From NCBI RefSeq assembly GCF_002006345.1, contig NZ_LZZM01000125.1:1-64000 (forward strand): 64,000 bases of DNA, given 5' to 3'. Each line of letters opens with the position of its first letter. Positions within the stretch are counted from its first letter, which is position 1. The stretch is from Clostridium puniceum. GTDB taxonomy: Bacteria > Bacillota > Clostridia > Clostridiales > Clostridiaceae. The notes beneath the pieces are model-generated. The model was not told the DNA's origin. It made no database searches and worked only from the letters and a program-made list of their open reading frames with translations. Positions 18,273-27,734 of this stretch are shown in pieces. The position numbers and the translations under genes were made by a program.

Positions 18273-19745
18273 ATGGTAAAAGATATTAATGTTCTTATAA
18301 TTGAGGATTCAAAGGCTTCCTTAAATTTTGAAGTAGCACAACTTAGGAGAAGTGGGTTTAATGTAAATTATGAACAGGTAGAAAATGCTGAAGCATTAAA
18401 GAAATCATTAAATTCTAGTCGTTGGGATATAATTTTATCAGATCATGTAATGCCTGAATTTAGTTCCATTGAAGCCTTGCAGATATTAAATGAAACTAAG
18501 CTAGACATACCTTTTATTATAGTATCAGGCGAAATTGGAGAAGAAGTAGCTGTAGAAGCCATGCGTGCCGGTTGTAGAGATTATATAATGAAGGACAAGT
18601 TAGCTCGGCTGGGCCCTGTTGTAAAGCGTGAGCTTGATGAATTAAATGCAAGAATTGCAAGAAAAAAAGCTGATGAAGATATGAAAAATATTCTTATAAG
18701 GGCAAAGGAAGAAGCAGAAGCTGCAAATAGAGCTAAAAGTAATTTTCTTGCAAATATGAGTCATGAAATACGTACACCACTTAATGGCATCATAGGAATG
18801 ATCGAGCTAACTTTAATGAGTGAAGAATTAAATGGTGAATATAAAGAAAATCTTATAATTGCGAAAAATAGTGCATATTCATTAATTAACATTGTAAATG
18901 AAATTCTTGATTTTTCAAAATCAGAAGCTGGAAAGATGGAATTAAAGCAGGGGAACTTTAGTCTCAAAGAAATAATATACAAGATTTTAAAGATTTATAG
19001 TTATGATACAACAAGAAAAGGAATTACACTAGAATGTAATAGCTTTGAACAGATTCCAGAATTCCTATATGGAGATTCTGGAAAGCTTCAGCAAATACTA
19101 AATAACTTAATAAGTAATGCAATAAAGTTTACTAAAAAAGGTGTTATTACTTTAAACATTGAAGAAAATTTTAGAGATGATAAAGATATTATTTTGCAAT
19201 TTTCTATTAAAGATACTGGTATTGGCATTAAGGAAGAAGATATGAATCAGCTTTTTAGAAGCTTTAGCCAGCTAAATAACTCTTATTCTCGTGAATATAG
19301 TGGAACTGGACTCGGACTTGCATTATCAAAGCAGCTAGTTGGAATGCTAGGTGGAGAAATTTGGGCAGAGAGTATAAAGGATGAAGGCAGTATTTTTAGT
19401 TTTACAGCAAATTTTAAGATTGTTGAAGAAAATAATTTTAGTGATGATTATAGAAGTTTAGAGAAAGAAGCTTCTATGGAGGAATTAGCTAAAAAAGAGA
19501 GTTCTTTAATACTAAACAGAGAATTTGAAAATTTTATTTTGAAAATGAATGAAGCAGAAAATGACATGAAGAAAATTGAAAAATTAGCTGAATTTATAAA
19601 TAATTCTATACTTCTATCTAAATTTGATGATTTAGTAATGCTAGGTTTTAAATTGAAAGCAAATGCGAGAAGAAATAATCAAGATAAGGTAAAGGTAATA
19701 TTTCAGCAATTGAAAAATAGTATAGTAAAACTAATGTTAAAATAA
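18273..19745 (+). CDS. Receiver-histidine kinase hybrid
   Basis: This 490-residue protein has an N-terminal receiver (about 1-120; acidic residues in IIEDSKAS, phospho-acceptor in ILSDHVMPEF, Lys in YIMKDKL). A coiled-coil linker follows, then a HisKA domain with the His of FLANMSHEIRTPLNGIIGM and an HATPase domain (NNLISNAIKF, DTGIGIKEED, YSGTGLGLALSK). About 100 C-terminal residues form a helical region of unknown role. There is no membrane segment, so it is cytosolic. A GTG at 18264 overlaps the ribosome site; ATG 18273 was chosen. Its input is probably a phosphoryl group arriving on the receiver. Confidence 0.92.
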   Translation: MVKDINVLIIEDSKASLNFEVAQLRRSGFNVNYEQVENAEALKKSLNSSRWDIILSDHVMPEFSSIEALQILNETKLDIPFIIVSGEIGEEVAVEAMRAGCRDYIMKDKLARLGPVVKRELDELNARIARKKADEDMKNILIRAKEEAEAANRAKSNFLANMSHEIRTPLNGIIGMIELTLMSEELNGEYKENLIIAKNSAYSLINIVNEILDFSKSEAGKMELKQGNFSLKEIIYKILKIYSYDTTRKGITLECNSFEQIPEFLYGDSGKLQQILNNLISNAIKFTKKGVITLNIEENFRDDKDIILQFSIKDTGIGIKEEDMNQLFRSFSQLNNSYSREYSGTGLGLALSKQLVGMLGGEIWAESIKDEGSIFSFTANFKIVEENNFSDDYRSLEKEASMEELAKKESSLILNREFENFILKMNEAENDMKKIEKLAEFINNSILLSKFDDLVMLGFKLKANARRNNQDKVKVIFQQLKNSIVKLMLK

Positions 19746-19772
19746 TAAGCTGGAAGAGGAGATGGTCAATTA

Positions 19773-20189
19773 ATGAAAATTCTTATTGCAGAAGACGACT
19801 ATATTAATAGAAGGTTTTTATTTAAATTTTTTTCACAATATGGTGATTGTGATATGGTAGTTAACGGGGAAGAAGCAGTTAGCGCATTTATGTTTTCCCT
19901 AGAAGAAGCTGAACCTTATGATCTAATATGCCTTGATATAATGATGCCAAAGTTAGATGGATTAAAAGCATTAAAGATGATTAGTTCTATTGAAAAGGAT
20001 AAGAGAATAAATCAAGAGAAGCTTTCTAAAAAATTTCTAATTACAGCTTTAGATAATGCAAAAGATGTTCAAAAGGCTTTTGAACTAGGTTGTGAAGTAT
20101 ATGTAACAAAACCAATTAATACAGCAAAACTTATTGAAGTTATGAGAAAGTTAGAGTTTGATGTTAATATTCATGAGGAAAATCTTTAA
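19773..20189 (+). CDS. Stand-alone receiver-domain protein
   Basis: The 138-residue protein is a single receiver: MKILIAEDDYINRRF, phospho-acceptor in LICLDIMMPKLDG, Lys in YVTKPIN. The loop between the strand carrying the phospho-acceptor and the conserved Lys is a little longer than usual (EKDKRINQEKLSKKFL). No output domain is attached. It follows the REC-kinase gene by 27 nt and is probably its partner. Confidence 0.88.
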   Translation: MKILIAEDDYINRRFLFKFFSQYGDCDMVVNGEEAVSAFMFSLEEAEPYDLICLDIMMPKLDGLKALKMISSIEKDKRINQEKLSKKFLITALDNAKDVQKAFELGCEVYVTKPINTAKLIEVMRKLEFDVNIHEENL

Positions 20190-20231
20190 GGAGCCACAAG
20201 ATCATGATAAGTTAGAAGGTGGCAAAAAAGT

Positions 20232-20277
20232 AAAATAGCTATATAAATTTGTATTTAATTTATATAGCTATTTTGTT
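20232..20277. terminator. Bidirectional terminator between convergent signalling units
   Basis: An 18-bp stem joins AAAATAGCTATATAAATT (20232-20249) and AATTTATATAGCTATTTT (20257-20274), with T-rich flanks. It serves both the cheY unit on the plus strand and the Hpt-kinase-receiver unit on the minus strand. Confidence 0.85.
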
Positions 20278-20320
20278 TATTTTATAATTTATGATGCAGT
20301 TATTCAATCCATTGGCAGTT

Positions 20321-20683
20321 TTAAATAGAAATAGATTTGTGTTTGAAGAAGTTTGTTATCTCTTCTATAGCTGTATAAGTAATATTACAAAGGTGATTTA
20401 AATCTCTTTTAAATTCAGAATAGTCCTTATTTTTTAAATCATCATTGATTTTAGAAGTTTCGTCGTATATATCCGTTAATCTATAGTTACCAGAAACTCC
20501 TTTTATATTATGAATTATCATTTGTATTTTTACCAAATCTTTATTGTATATAAAAAGTTTTAATTCTAAGAGAGCTGACTTAAGTTCATTAACCAACTCA
20601 GCATATAGCGCTGAGACATCTTCAATGCTAAGCCCCAAATCATGGGCAAAACCAGCTATATCATATATATTATTGTAATCCAT
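20321..20683 (-). CDS. Histidine phosphotransfer (Hpt) domain protein
   Basis: The protein of about 120 residues is a helical Hpt domain with the phospho-acceptor His in MIIHNIKGVSGNYRL. It would shuttle phosphoryl groups between receiver domains. Two in-frame ATGs compete: the upstream one (20692) almost touches GGAGG, and the one at 20683 has a 10-nt spacer and was chosen. It is last in a minus-strand unit after a hybrid kinase and a lone receiver. Confidence 0.85.
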   Translation of the reverse strand: MDYNNIYDIAGFAHDLGLSIEDVSALYAELVNELKSALLELKLFIYNKDLVKIQMIIHNIKGVSGNYRLTDIYDETSKINDDLKNKDYSEFKRDLNHLCNITYTAIEEITNFFKHKSISI

Positions 20684-20709
20684 AATGTACATACCTCCAT
20701 CCGTTTATT

Positions 20710-23661
20710 TTAGTTTTCATTTTTGGAGTCAGTATTTAGTAAGATGTTGGATACTTTTTCAGTAAACTTAGCAACATTAATTGGCTTGGTAATGTAGTCC
20801 GTGAAGCCAATTGAAATACCCTTTGTTACATCCTTTGGCATTGCATGAGCACTTATGGCAACAATAGGGATGCTATTAGTTTCCTCATACATTTTAAGTC
20901 TTTTAAAAACTTCATAACCATCTATTCCAGGTAAATTAATATCTAATAATATAAGGTCTGGTTTATGTGCAATAGCTAAATCGACACATAATTCTCCAGA
21001 AGTTGCAGAAAGCATTTTTATGTTTGTAATTTGATTTAAAATACGTTCTACAAGTCTTAAATTTGCAGGGTTATCTTCTATATAAAGAACAGTATAATGT
21101 TTTTCTTCAGAGAGAGAACTATGACCTTCACTTAATAGTACAATTTCAGCTGCTTCTGTAGCACAAATATTAACAGCTGGAAATTCAACACAAAAGTGAC
21201 TTCCAAAACCTTTTTCACTTTCTACGTATATGTTACCATTCATTAACTCAACAAGCTGTTTTGCAACTGTAAGGCCAATGCCTGTTCCTTCAATTGAATT
21301 GTTGAGTTTGTTTAAACGTTGAAACGGCTTGAAGATTAAATCTAAATCAGCATTTGATAATCCAATACCAGTATCAATAACGTGAAATTTATATTTATCA
21401 TCAATTTTATCATGATAAAAAGTTACTTCTCCATTAGGTTTATTATACTTAATTGCATTAGAAAGCAAATTAAGCAGGATTTGTTTTAAACGAGTATTAT
21501 CAACATAAACAAATTCATCTGAATTTTCTATAGAAGGACTAATAAGTTTAATTTTATTAGTATCTGCAAAGGGTTTTATTATAGAAAGAGTTTCTTCCAT
21601 TACAGATTTAATTGACACTGATTCAATTGAAATACTTAGTTTTCCAGATTCAATTTTAGACAAATCTAGTACTTCATTTATGAGCTCAAGTAAATGGTTA
21701 CCTGCCTTTAATATTTCTGTAACGCTTTCTTGCTGACAACATGTAAGTGGTGATTCTGGATCTAATTCTAAAATTTGAGAAAAGCCTAAAATAGCGTTAA
21801 GAGGTGTTCTAAGTTCATGGCTCATGCTTGATAAAAATTCAGATTTTGCCCTGCTTGCCTTTTCAGCTTCTTCTTTTGCGGCAATAAGCGATTTAGACAT
21901 TTTCTTTTGAACAGTTATATCACGAGCAGAAACTACAACTCTAGTTGAATTATTTAAACGTGGAGATATAGAAGCCTGAAACCATTTTAAACCTGAATTT
22001 GATTCAATATTAAAGTCTATAGAGGTATTTTCTTTTGTTTTCATCACATAAAAGATTTTTTTTCGAGCAATTTTAGAGGTTTCTATATCCAAAAGATCAT
22101 TAATTGAATTAAAAGCGCCTTGCTCATATAGCTTAAATAAATCTCGATGGGATTTAGACCAAAAGTTTGTAATATTTCCTTTAGCATCTACTTCTACAAT
22201 TATATCGTTAATAGAATTAACAAGAGCTTTCAAATCAGTTTCTTTTTTCATTAGCTGATATTGAGTAAGTAACAGATTCTTATTTGTTTCACCTAAGTTT
22301 TCTCCCATTTTAATTAACTGTGTGCATATATCCTTGAATTCTAAAATATCAAGCATAGGGGGGCTAGGATTATATTCTCTATTACCAATTTTTTGTACCA
22401 TGTTATTAATTTGTAGTAATGAATTTGCAAAAGTATAACTTGCTTTCTGTGCTTTTCTATAAAGGAGTATAAAAAATATAAAATAAGATAAAAGCAATCC
22501 AGCTATAATAAATATACCCATTTTAATTAAGCTATATTTTAAAGCATTTATCTTAGAATAAATGTTTTCCTCAGAAACGATAACAAGCAGTTTCCAGTCG
22601 GTATTAGATATTGTAGTCCAAGATATAAATTTAGAATTACCTTTTATATTAAAAGTAGAAAAACCAGAAGAATTATTTGTTACCTCATTTGCTAAAGAAG
22701 CAAGATTTTGATTCTTATATAAATTAAATTCATCTGTATTTAACTTATCTTTTAAATTAATATTAGAATAACTATTTTCAGTTAAACCTAAATCAAGTTC
22801 ATTTTTATTAGAAACTGAGAGAATACGTCCATTTTTGTCTACTAATAATCCATACCCCTGCCATGGAATTTGCATGGTCAAGATTTGATCTGAAATAGTA
22901 TCGAGAGTTATGTCAATACCTACAACTCCTTCTAAAAAATTATCATTATAAACTGGGCATATAGCTGAGGTTATTAATCCATTGCTTAAGGGATCTAAAT
23001 ATGAATTTGTCCATATTACTTTTTTATTGGGGTTATGTCCAACATCAGCTTCATAATAAAAATTATGCGAAGGAATATTTACTAAAGAATAAGATTGAGA
23101 AATATTATTGGAATAAGGATAAGTAACATTTAAGGAATCAAAGGAATTAAAGTATATAGAAGATGCAAGTGGTTCAGTATCTTTTATATCAGCCATTAAT
23201 TTTTGTGTTGTTAAAACCTTAGAAACCTTTTGTTGTTGTTCTTCTTTAGTAGAGATAATACCACTATAAAATATTGAGACGCTACCATCTTTACTATCTT
23301 CATTAGTATATAAAGTACCATTTTTTGAATAAGTTAATCTGTTAGAATCAGCAGCTATCAAAGTTGCTGGTGTTAATAAAGCTTGTTTAATTTGATTGCG
23401 AAAAAGCATTACTGAATTTGAAATACTGGTCAATTGATTATTAATTGAATTAGCTTCTTGATTTACGATATGTTCAGCTTCACTTTGAGCTTGTTCTTTT
23501 AAAAGAATTACATTTTTCTTATGAGACCAAGCAAATGAACTGAAATATATAACAATAAAAATTAATTCAATAAGTATTAATGGAATTAAGACTGTATGAA
23601 TGTAAGATTGCCAAATCCATTTATAAAGTGAAATACTTTTATTACCCCTTTTTCCCCTCAT
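20710..23661 (-). CDS. Membrane-bound hybrid sensor histidine kinase with Cache, PAS and receiver domains
   Basis: The 983-residue protein has an N-terminal membrane helix (about 17-37) and a large outward Cache-type sensor (about 40-375) with VGIDITLDTISDQIL and YGLLVDKNGRILSVSN. A second helix follows (about 380-403), then a PAS domain (about 480-595). HisKA has its His in FLSSMSHELRTPLNAILGF, the HATPase has LLSNAIKYNKPNG, DTGIGLSNADL and EGTGIGLTVAK, and the C-terminal receiver has LYIEDNPANLR, LILLDINLPGIDG and ITKPINVAKF. AGGGTGATACT precedes the start. With the flanking Hpt and receiver genes it forms a phosphorelay with no visible output domain. Confidence 0.93.
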   Translation of the reverse strand: MRGKRGNKSISLYKWIWQSYIHTVLIPLILIELIFIVIYFSSFAWSHKKNVILLKEQAQSEAEHIVNQEANSINNQLTSISNSVMLFRNQIKQALLTPATLIAADSNRLTYSKNGTLYTNEDSKDGSVSIFYSGIISTKEEQQQKVSKVLTTQKLMADIKDTEPLASSIYFNSFDSLNVTYPYSNNISQSYSLVNIPSHNFYYEADVGHNPNKKVIWTNSYLDPLSNGLITSAICPVYNDNFLEGVVGIDITLDTISDQILTMQIPWQGYGLLVDKNGRILSVSNKNELDLGLTENSYSNINLKDKLNTDEFNLYKNQNLASLANEVTNNSSGFSTFNIKGNSKFISWTTISNTDWKLLVIVSEENIYSKINALKYSLIKMGIFIIAGLLLSYFIFFILLYRKAQKASYTFANSLLQINNMVQKIGNREYNPSPPMLDILEFKDICTQLIKMGENLGETNKNLLLTQYQLMKKETDLKALVNSINDIIVEVDAKGNITNFWSKSHRDLFKLYEQGAFNSINDLLDIETSKIARKKIFYVMKTKENTSIDFNIESNSGLKWFQASISPRLNNSTRVVVSARDITVQKKMSKSLIAAKEEAEKASRAKSEFLSSMSHELRTPLNAILGFSQILELDPESPLTCCQQESVTEILKAGNHLLELINEVLDLSKIESGKLSISIESVSIKSVMEETLSIIKPFADTNKIKLISPSIENSDEFVYVDNTRLKQILLNLLSNAIKYNKPNGEVTFYHDKIDDKYKFHVIDTGIGLSNADLDLIFKPFQRLNKLNNSIEGTGIGLTVAKQLVELMNGNIYVESEKGFGSHFCVEFPAVNICATEAAEIVLLSEGHSSLSEEKHYTVLYIEDNPANLRLVERILNQITNIKMLSATSGELCVDLAIAHKPDLILLDINLPGIDGYEVFKRLKMYEETNSIPIVAISAHAMPKDVTKGISIGFTDYITKPINVAKFTEKVSNILLNTDSKNEN

Positions 23662-23697
23662 AGTATCACCCTTACTTTATCAAATCTATTTTAGTTA

Positions 23698-24087
23698 CTA
23701 AATTACATGTAAAGTTTTCTCTATTTTTAAAACTATATCATTATAATTAAAAGGTTTAGTAATGAAATCTATAGCACCATTAGCTAGTGCTTTTTCATAA
23801 TATTTTTTGTCATTTTCAGCAGAAATCATAATTATAGGTATATTTTTGTAATCTTTTACAGAATTTAATATATTTATGACTTCAAGACCATCAATAAATG
23901 GCATTCTAAAGTCTAACAATATTAAATCTGGCATATATACAGAGAGGGTATCTAAAATCTCTCTAGAATCAGTCAGTGTTTTAATATTATTATAAGCAGC
24001 TATTTTTAACATTTTTGATAGAAGTAAAATGTTAGCAGTATTGTCATCAATGATTAGAATTTTTGGTGTTAATTTATCAATAACCAT
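23698..24087 (-). CDS. Stand-alone receiver-domain protein
   Basis: The 129-residue single receiver has LIIDDNTANILL, phospho-acceptor in LILLDFRMPFIDG and Lys in FITKPFNYND. GGGGGAGG precedes the ATG. It is the first gene of the minus-strand unit and lies 36 nt before the hybrid kinase, with which it presumably exchanges phosphate through the Hpt protein. Confidence 0.9.
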   Translation of the reverse strand: MVIDKLTPKILIIDDNTANILLLSKMLKIAAYNNIKTLTDSREILDTLSVYMPDLILLDFRMPFIDGLEVINILNSVKDYKNIPIIMISAENDKKYYEKALANGAIDFITKPFNYNDIVLKIEKTLHVI

Positions 24088-24562
24088 AATAAAAAACCTC
24101 CCCCAACTTATACAAATATAATAAGAGAATTAATCTCTAATATGTATTCAAATAAACAAATGAATTACATATATATGTAGTTTTGATTATTCAACAAAAT
24201 CAAGTCGCCATAACTAATTTTAATGAAGATTACTTTTGGTAACATATATACTTGATTACTTTACATGGTTTTAATGTAGTAAAGTAATTTAATTAGAACT
24301 TATATAATAATAAATATATAAATAATATACCATATTTTAAGAAAAAATTTAACTAAATACTAATTTTTTCTAAATAATATTTAAAAATCGCCACTAAATG
24401 ATAAAAATAATATGACATACTGTTGTCAGATTATAATTGATATACTAAGTAATAGTTAAATATAAATCATATTTTGAAGATTAAATTAAAAAATATGATT
24501 TAGTTTCAAGTAGAGTTTTGAGAATAATTATTATATTATTATTATGAAAAGAGGTATATTAG
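24088..24562. other. Divergent intergenic region
   Basis: These 475 bases separate the minus-strand phosphorelay unit from the plus-strand GyrI-like gene. There is an imperfect inverted repeat, ATTACTTTACAT at 24255-24266 against ATGTAGTAAAGTAAT at 24274-24288. It lacks a T-tract and could be a binding site. Both promoters should be here, but I found no clear pair of boxes. Confidence 0.4.
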
Positions 24563-25021
24563 ATGGATTATGAAGTTGTATATTTAGAAGAAAAAATAAT
24601 AGCAGGAATTGTAATTAGAACAAGCAATAATGCTCCCGACATGAGAAAAACTATAGGTGAAGCTTGGCAGAAATTTTTTGAAGATGGATTTTATTCAATA
24701 ATTCCAAATAAAAAAAATAGTAATACTATTGGTTTATATACAAATTATGAAGATAAAGTTAGTGGTGATTATGATGTTATGATTTGCTGTGAAATTTCTG
24801 AGAAAGAAAATTTGCCAAAGGCAATTCAAATGAAAAAAATTGTAGAAGGAAAATATGCAAAATTTGTAGTTAAAGGAAAAGTAAAAGAAGTAGTAGGTGA
24901 ATGTTGGGCTAAGATTTGGGCAATGGATTTAGATAGAAAATATACTTTTGATTTTGAGGAATATATAAGTGGCAGTGAAATAGGTGAGCAGGAAATACAT
25001 ATTTATATTGCAATAAATTAG
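24563..25021 (+). CDS. GyrI-like/AraC effector-binding domain protein
   Basis: The 152-residue protein starts YEVVYLEEKIIAGIVIRTSNN and contains AWQKFFEDG and IGLYTNYEDKVSGDYDVMICCEI, followed by YAKFVVKGK and CWAKIWAMDL. This is the pattern of GyrI-like small-molecule-binding domains found alone or at the end of AraC-type activators. No DNA-binding part is present, so it may be a stand-alone ligand-binding protein or an esterase-like relative. GAGGTATATTAG precedes the ATG. Confidence 0.78.
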   Translation: MDYEVVYLEEKIIAGIVIRTSNNAPDMRKTIGEAWQKFFEDGFYSIIPNKKNSNTIGLYTNYEDKVSGDYDVMICCEISEKENLPKAIQMKKIVEGKYAKFVVKGKVKEVVGECWAKIWAMDLDRKYTFDFEEYISGSEIGEQEIHIYIAIN

Positions 25022-25239
25022 ATATATATACTATAGCTAAGAATTAATAGTTAACAATTAAGGCTGAAATACTTTAGGGATTTTTTGAAATTAAATTATT
25101 AACTGTAATTTTAATTAAGGGTACTTTTTTAATTGAAATACACATTGATATTTAAAGTAACTGCAAATACATGTAATTATTTAATAAAAGAGAAAAGTTC
25201 TAGACTAATTGAATAAGAATAATGGAAGGAGAGCATGTG

Positions 25240-26124
25240 ATGGAATTTGTAGCAACGAAAACTATCGTATCTGGATATGCTGAGCATAATGCTTGGTTTG
25301 GAAATAATTATAATATGAATATTTACAAGGGCTGCTGTCATGGCTGTATTTATTGTGATAGTCGTAGTGAATGTTATAGAATAGATAATTTTGATACAGT
25401 AAGAGCTAAAAAAGATGCTCTTGCCCTAATCAATAAAGAGCTTAAATCAAAGAAAAAAACAGGAATTGTAGGAACAGGTGCAATGAGTGACCCTTATAAT
25501 CCGCTAGAAAAAGAATATTGTTTGACAAGAGGTGCTTTAGAACTTATTAATACCCATGGTTTTGGAGTTTCAATTGCAACAAAAAGCGGTTTGGTTACAA
25601 GAGATATTGATGTTTTAAAAAAAATAAAGAATCATTCTCCAGTACTTGTTAAAATAACTATAACAACTTGTGATGATGAACTTTGTAAAAAGATAGAACC
25701 TAATGTAGGGCCAGCATCAAAAAGATTTTCGGCAATAAAAGAACTTTCTGACAATGATATTTTTACAGGGATACTGCTTATGCCAGTACTTCCGTTTTTA
25801 GAAGATAATGAAGATAATATATTGGGAATAGTAAAGCTTGCTTATGAAAATGGAGCTAAATTTATATATCCTGCTTTTGGCGTTACCTTAAGACAAAATC
25901 AACGAGATTGGTATTATAAAAAACTTGATGAAAATTTTTCCGGAATTAAACAAAAATACTTAGAGCAATTTAAAAATGATTATGAATGCAGATCTCCAAA
26001 GGCAAAAGAATTATGGCAGGTGTTTAAAAAAGAATGTAATAAATTTGGTATATTATATAAAATGAAGGATATTATTACGGCGTATAAGATTGGATATGAA
26101 GATGGTCAGATATCTATGTTTTGA
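25240..26124 (+). CDS. Radical SAM protein of the spore photoproduct lyase-like family
   Basis: The 294-residue protein has the cluster-binding motif GCCHGCIYCDSR (CxxxCxxC) about 30 residues in. Further family blocks are GTGAMSDPYNPLEKEY, LTRGALELI and PVLVKITITTC. This is the SPL/Rv2578c-type radical SAM group, whose members mostly lack a proven reaction. It is shorter than typical spore photoproduct lyases, so DNA repair should not be assumed. An ATG at 25222 overlaps the ribosome site GGAAGGAG, so 25240 was chosen. Confidence 0.85.
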   Translation: MEFVATKTIVSGYAEHNAWFGNNYNMNIYKGCCHGCIYCDSRSECYRIDNFDTVRAKKDALALINKELKSKKKTGIVGTGAMSDPYNPLEKEYCLTRGALELINTHGFGVSIATKSGLVTRDIDVLKKIKNHSPVLVKITITTCDDELCKKIEPNVGPASKRFSAIKELSDNDIFTGILLMPVLPFLEDNEDNILGIVKLAYENGAKFIYPAFGVTLRQNQRDWYYKKLDENFSGIKQKYLEQFKNDYECRSPKAKELWQVFKKECNKFGILYKMKDIITAYKIGYEDGQISMF

Positions 26125-26596
26125 GAAAGCTTATAATATTTGATGATAGGTATTATTTATTTAAAAAGGTTTAATGATAAAGATAGGAATTTAACAAGTG
26201 ATAATATCATAAAAATAGAAGCAAAAGTCTGCAAAGATAACTTGTGTAGAAATGATGTGATTAGAAGATATAAAGGCAAAGAATTCATAATATATATTAT
26301 AATAATAAATCTACATCTAAAAACTTGTAATTATAACCATCTGAAAATAATTTACATGTAGAAATCTAATTGCAACATATATAAACAAAAATTAGTGAAT
26401 TTGCTCAACATGTTAGATGATATATTAATAAATTTAAAATTTTATTAAAAAATAAGAGTAACAGTGAGTATTTGAGTAGTATGTGCTATAATTAGAAATA
26501 ATAAAATAAAATTGAAAAAATTGCAAATAAAGCTTATAAAGGATTATAGGTTGCCTTTATTAACCTAAATACATTACATTAAGGAGATTAAAGTAT
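26125..26596. other. Intergenic region with a copy of a dispersed repeat
   Basis: About 470 bases lie between the radical SAM gene and the tautomerase gene. A 73-codon frame at 26140-26361 has no good ribosome site and unnatural composition, and half of it is a dispersed repeat, so I do not call it a gene. A TTGCAACATATATA motif follows at about 26372. A possible -10 (TATAAT) is at about 26489. Confidence 0.5.
26301..26354 (+). repeat. 54-bp dispersed repeat, copy 1
   Basis: The block from AATAATAAATCTACATC to AATAATTTA matches 44108-44161 at all but two positions by eye. Both copies are intergenic and follow a gene end. Confidence 0.8.
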
Positions 26597-26941
26597 ATGC
26601 CATTTATAGGATCAAGAATCAGTGTGAAAATTTCAAGTGAAAAAGAGGAAATTATAAAAAAGAGATTAGGAAAAGCTATAGAGCTAATTCCAGGAAAAAG
26701 TGAAACAGTTTTAATGGTTGGATTTGAAGATGAATATTCACTATATCTTGCAGGAGAAAAGTTAGAAAAAGGTGCTTTTGTAGAAGTGAAAATATTTGGC
26801 AAAGCAAGTAAAGATGCTTATTCTAATTTAACAGCAGAAATTTGTAAAATATACGAAGAAGAATTAGGAATACCTCAAAACAAAATATACGTTAAGTATG
26901 AAGAAGTTGAAAATTGGGGTTGGAATGGAAGAAACTTTTGA
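26597..26941 (+). CDS. MIF-like tautomerase
   Basis: The 114-residue protein begins MPFIGSRISVK, giving the N-terminal Pro (after Met removal) that is the catalytic base in the tautomerase superfamily. The MIF fold is supported by VLMVGFEDEYSLYLAG and AYSNLTAEICKIYEEELG and by length. Family members act as phenylpyruvate tautomerases in vitro; the natural substrate is uncertain. AAGGAGATTAAAGTAT precedes the ATG. Its TGA stop overlaps a possible TTG start of the next gene, suggesting coupled translation. Confidence 0.83.
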   Translation: MPFIGSRISVKISSEKEEIIKKRLGKAIELIPGKSETVLMVGFEDEYSLYLAGEKLEKGAFVEVKIFGKASKDAYSNLTAEICKIYEEELGIPQNKIYVKYEEVENWGWNGRNF

Positions 26942-27711
26942 TTACAGGAATAGCTCAAATAGATATAGCTTGGGAAAATAGCAAAGAAAATATGAAAAAG
27001 ATTGAGGCTTTTGTTACGAAGGCTTTACAAAGTAATGTAGAATTATTGCTGTTTCCAGAGATGTCACTAACAGGTTTCACAATGGATGTTAATAAGCTGT
27101 TATTATCAGAAGAGCAGATAATAAATTGGATTAAGCAATTGGCTATAGACAATAACATAAATATAGGACTAGGATTTGCAATAAAGGTTGATAAAAAGGG
27201 AAAGAATAAATACACTATTATATCTAAAAATGGAGATATTTTAGCTATGTACACTAAAATACATCCATTTTCTTATAGTGGAGAAGATGATAAGTATTAT
27301 AAAGGTGAGGAAATATGTACTTGTCCAATAAATGAGTTTCAAATAACTCCATTTATATGCTATGATTTAAGATTTCCAGAAATATTTCAAATAGCATCTA
27401 GAAATTCACAAATAATAACAGTAGCAGCAAGCTGGCCCAAATCTAGGGAAGAACATTGGATAACATTATTAAAAGCAAGAGCTATAGAAAATCAATGTTA
27501 TGTTATAGGGATAAATAGAACAGGCTTTAGTGACGGACTTGAGTATAACGGAAAATCAATTTTTGTAAATCCAGATGGACAAATTTTAAATGAAATAAAT
27601 TCAGAAGAGATACTTATAATAAATGATTTAGAAATAGAAAAAATCAAAGAAGTAAAAAAGCGTTTTGATATAAAGAAGGATAGAAGAGAAGAATTATATG
27701 CTTTTAGATGA
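26938..27711 (+). CDS. Carbon-nitrogen hydrolase of the nitrilase superfamily
   Basis: This cytosolic amidase-like enzyme of about 257 residues carries the Glu-Lys-Cys triad: Glu in LLLFPEMSLTGF, Lys in MYTKIHPFS, Cys in FICYDLRFPE. It most resembles the omega-amidase branch, which hydrolyses amides of 2-oxo acids. No ATG fits. The TTG at 26938, in a TTGA overlap with the previous stop and 5 nt after GGAAG, gives MITGIAQIDIAW, the usual beginning of the family; a TTG at 26914 is an alternative. Pairing with a phenylpyruvate-tautomerase-like gene suggests 2-oxo acid chemistry. Confidence 0.83.
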   Translation: MITGIAQIDIAWENSKENMKKIEAFVTKALQSNVELLLFPEMSLTGFTMDVNKLLLSEEQIINWIKQLAIDNNINIGLGFAIKVDKKGKNKYTIISKNGDILAMYTKIHPFSYSGEDDKYYKGEEICTCPINEFQITPFICYDLRFPEIFQIASRNSQIITVAASWPKSREEHWITLLKARAIENQCYVIGINRTGFSDGLEYNGKSIFVNPDGQILNEINSEEILIINDLEIEKIKEVKKRFDIKKDRREELYAFR

Positions 27712-27734
27712 GTAAGTAAGGGAGCTAGTGAACA

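Noticed and set aside
26140..26361. 73-codon open frame after the radical SAM gene
   Set aside because: No ribosome site, biased composition, and its second half is the 54-bp dispersed repeat.
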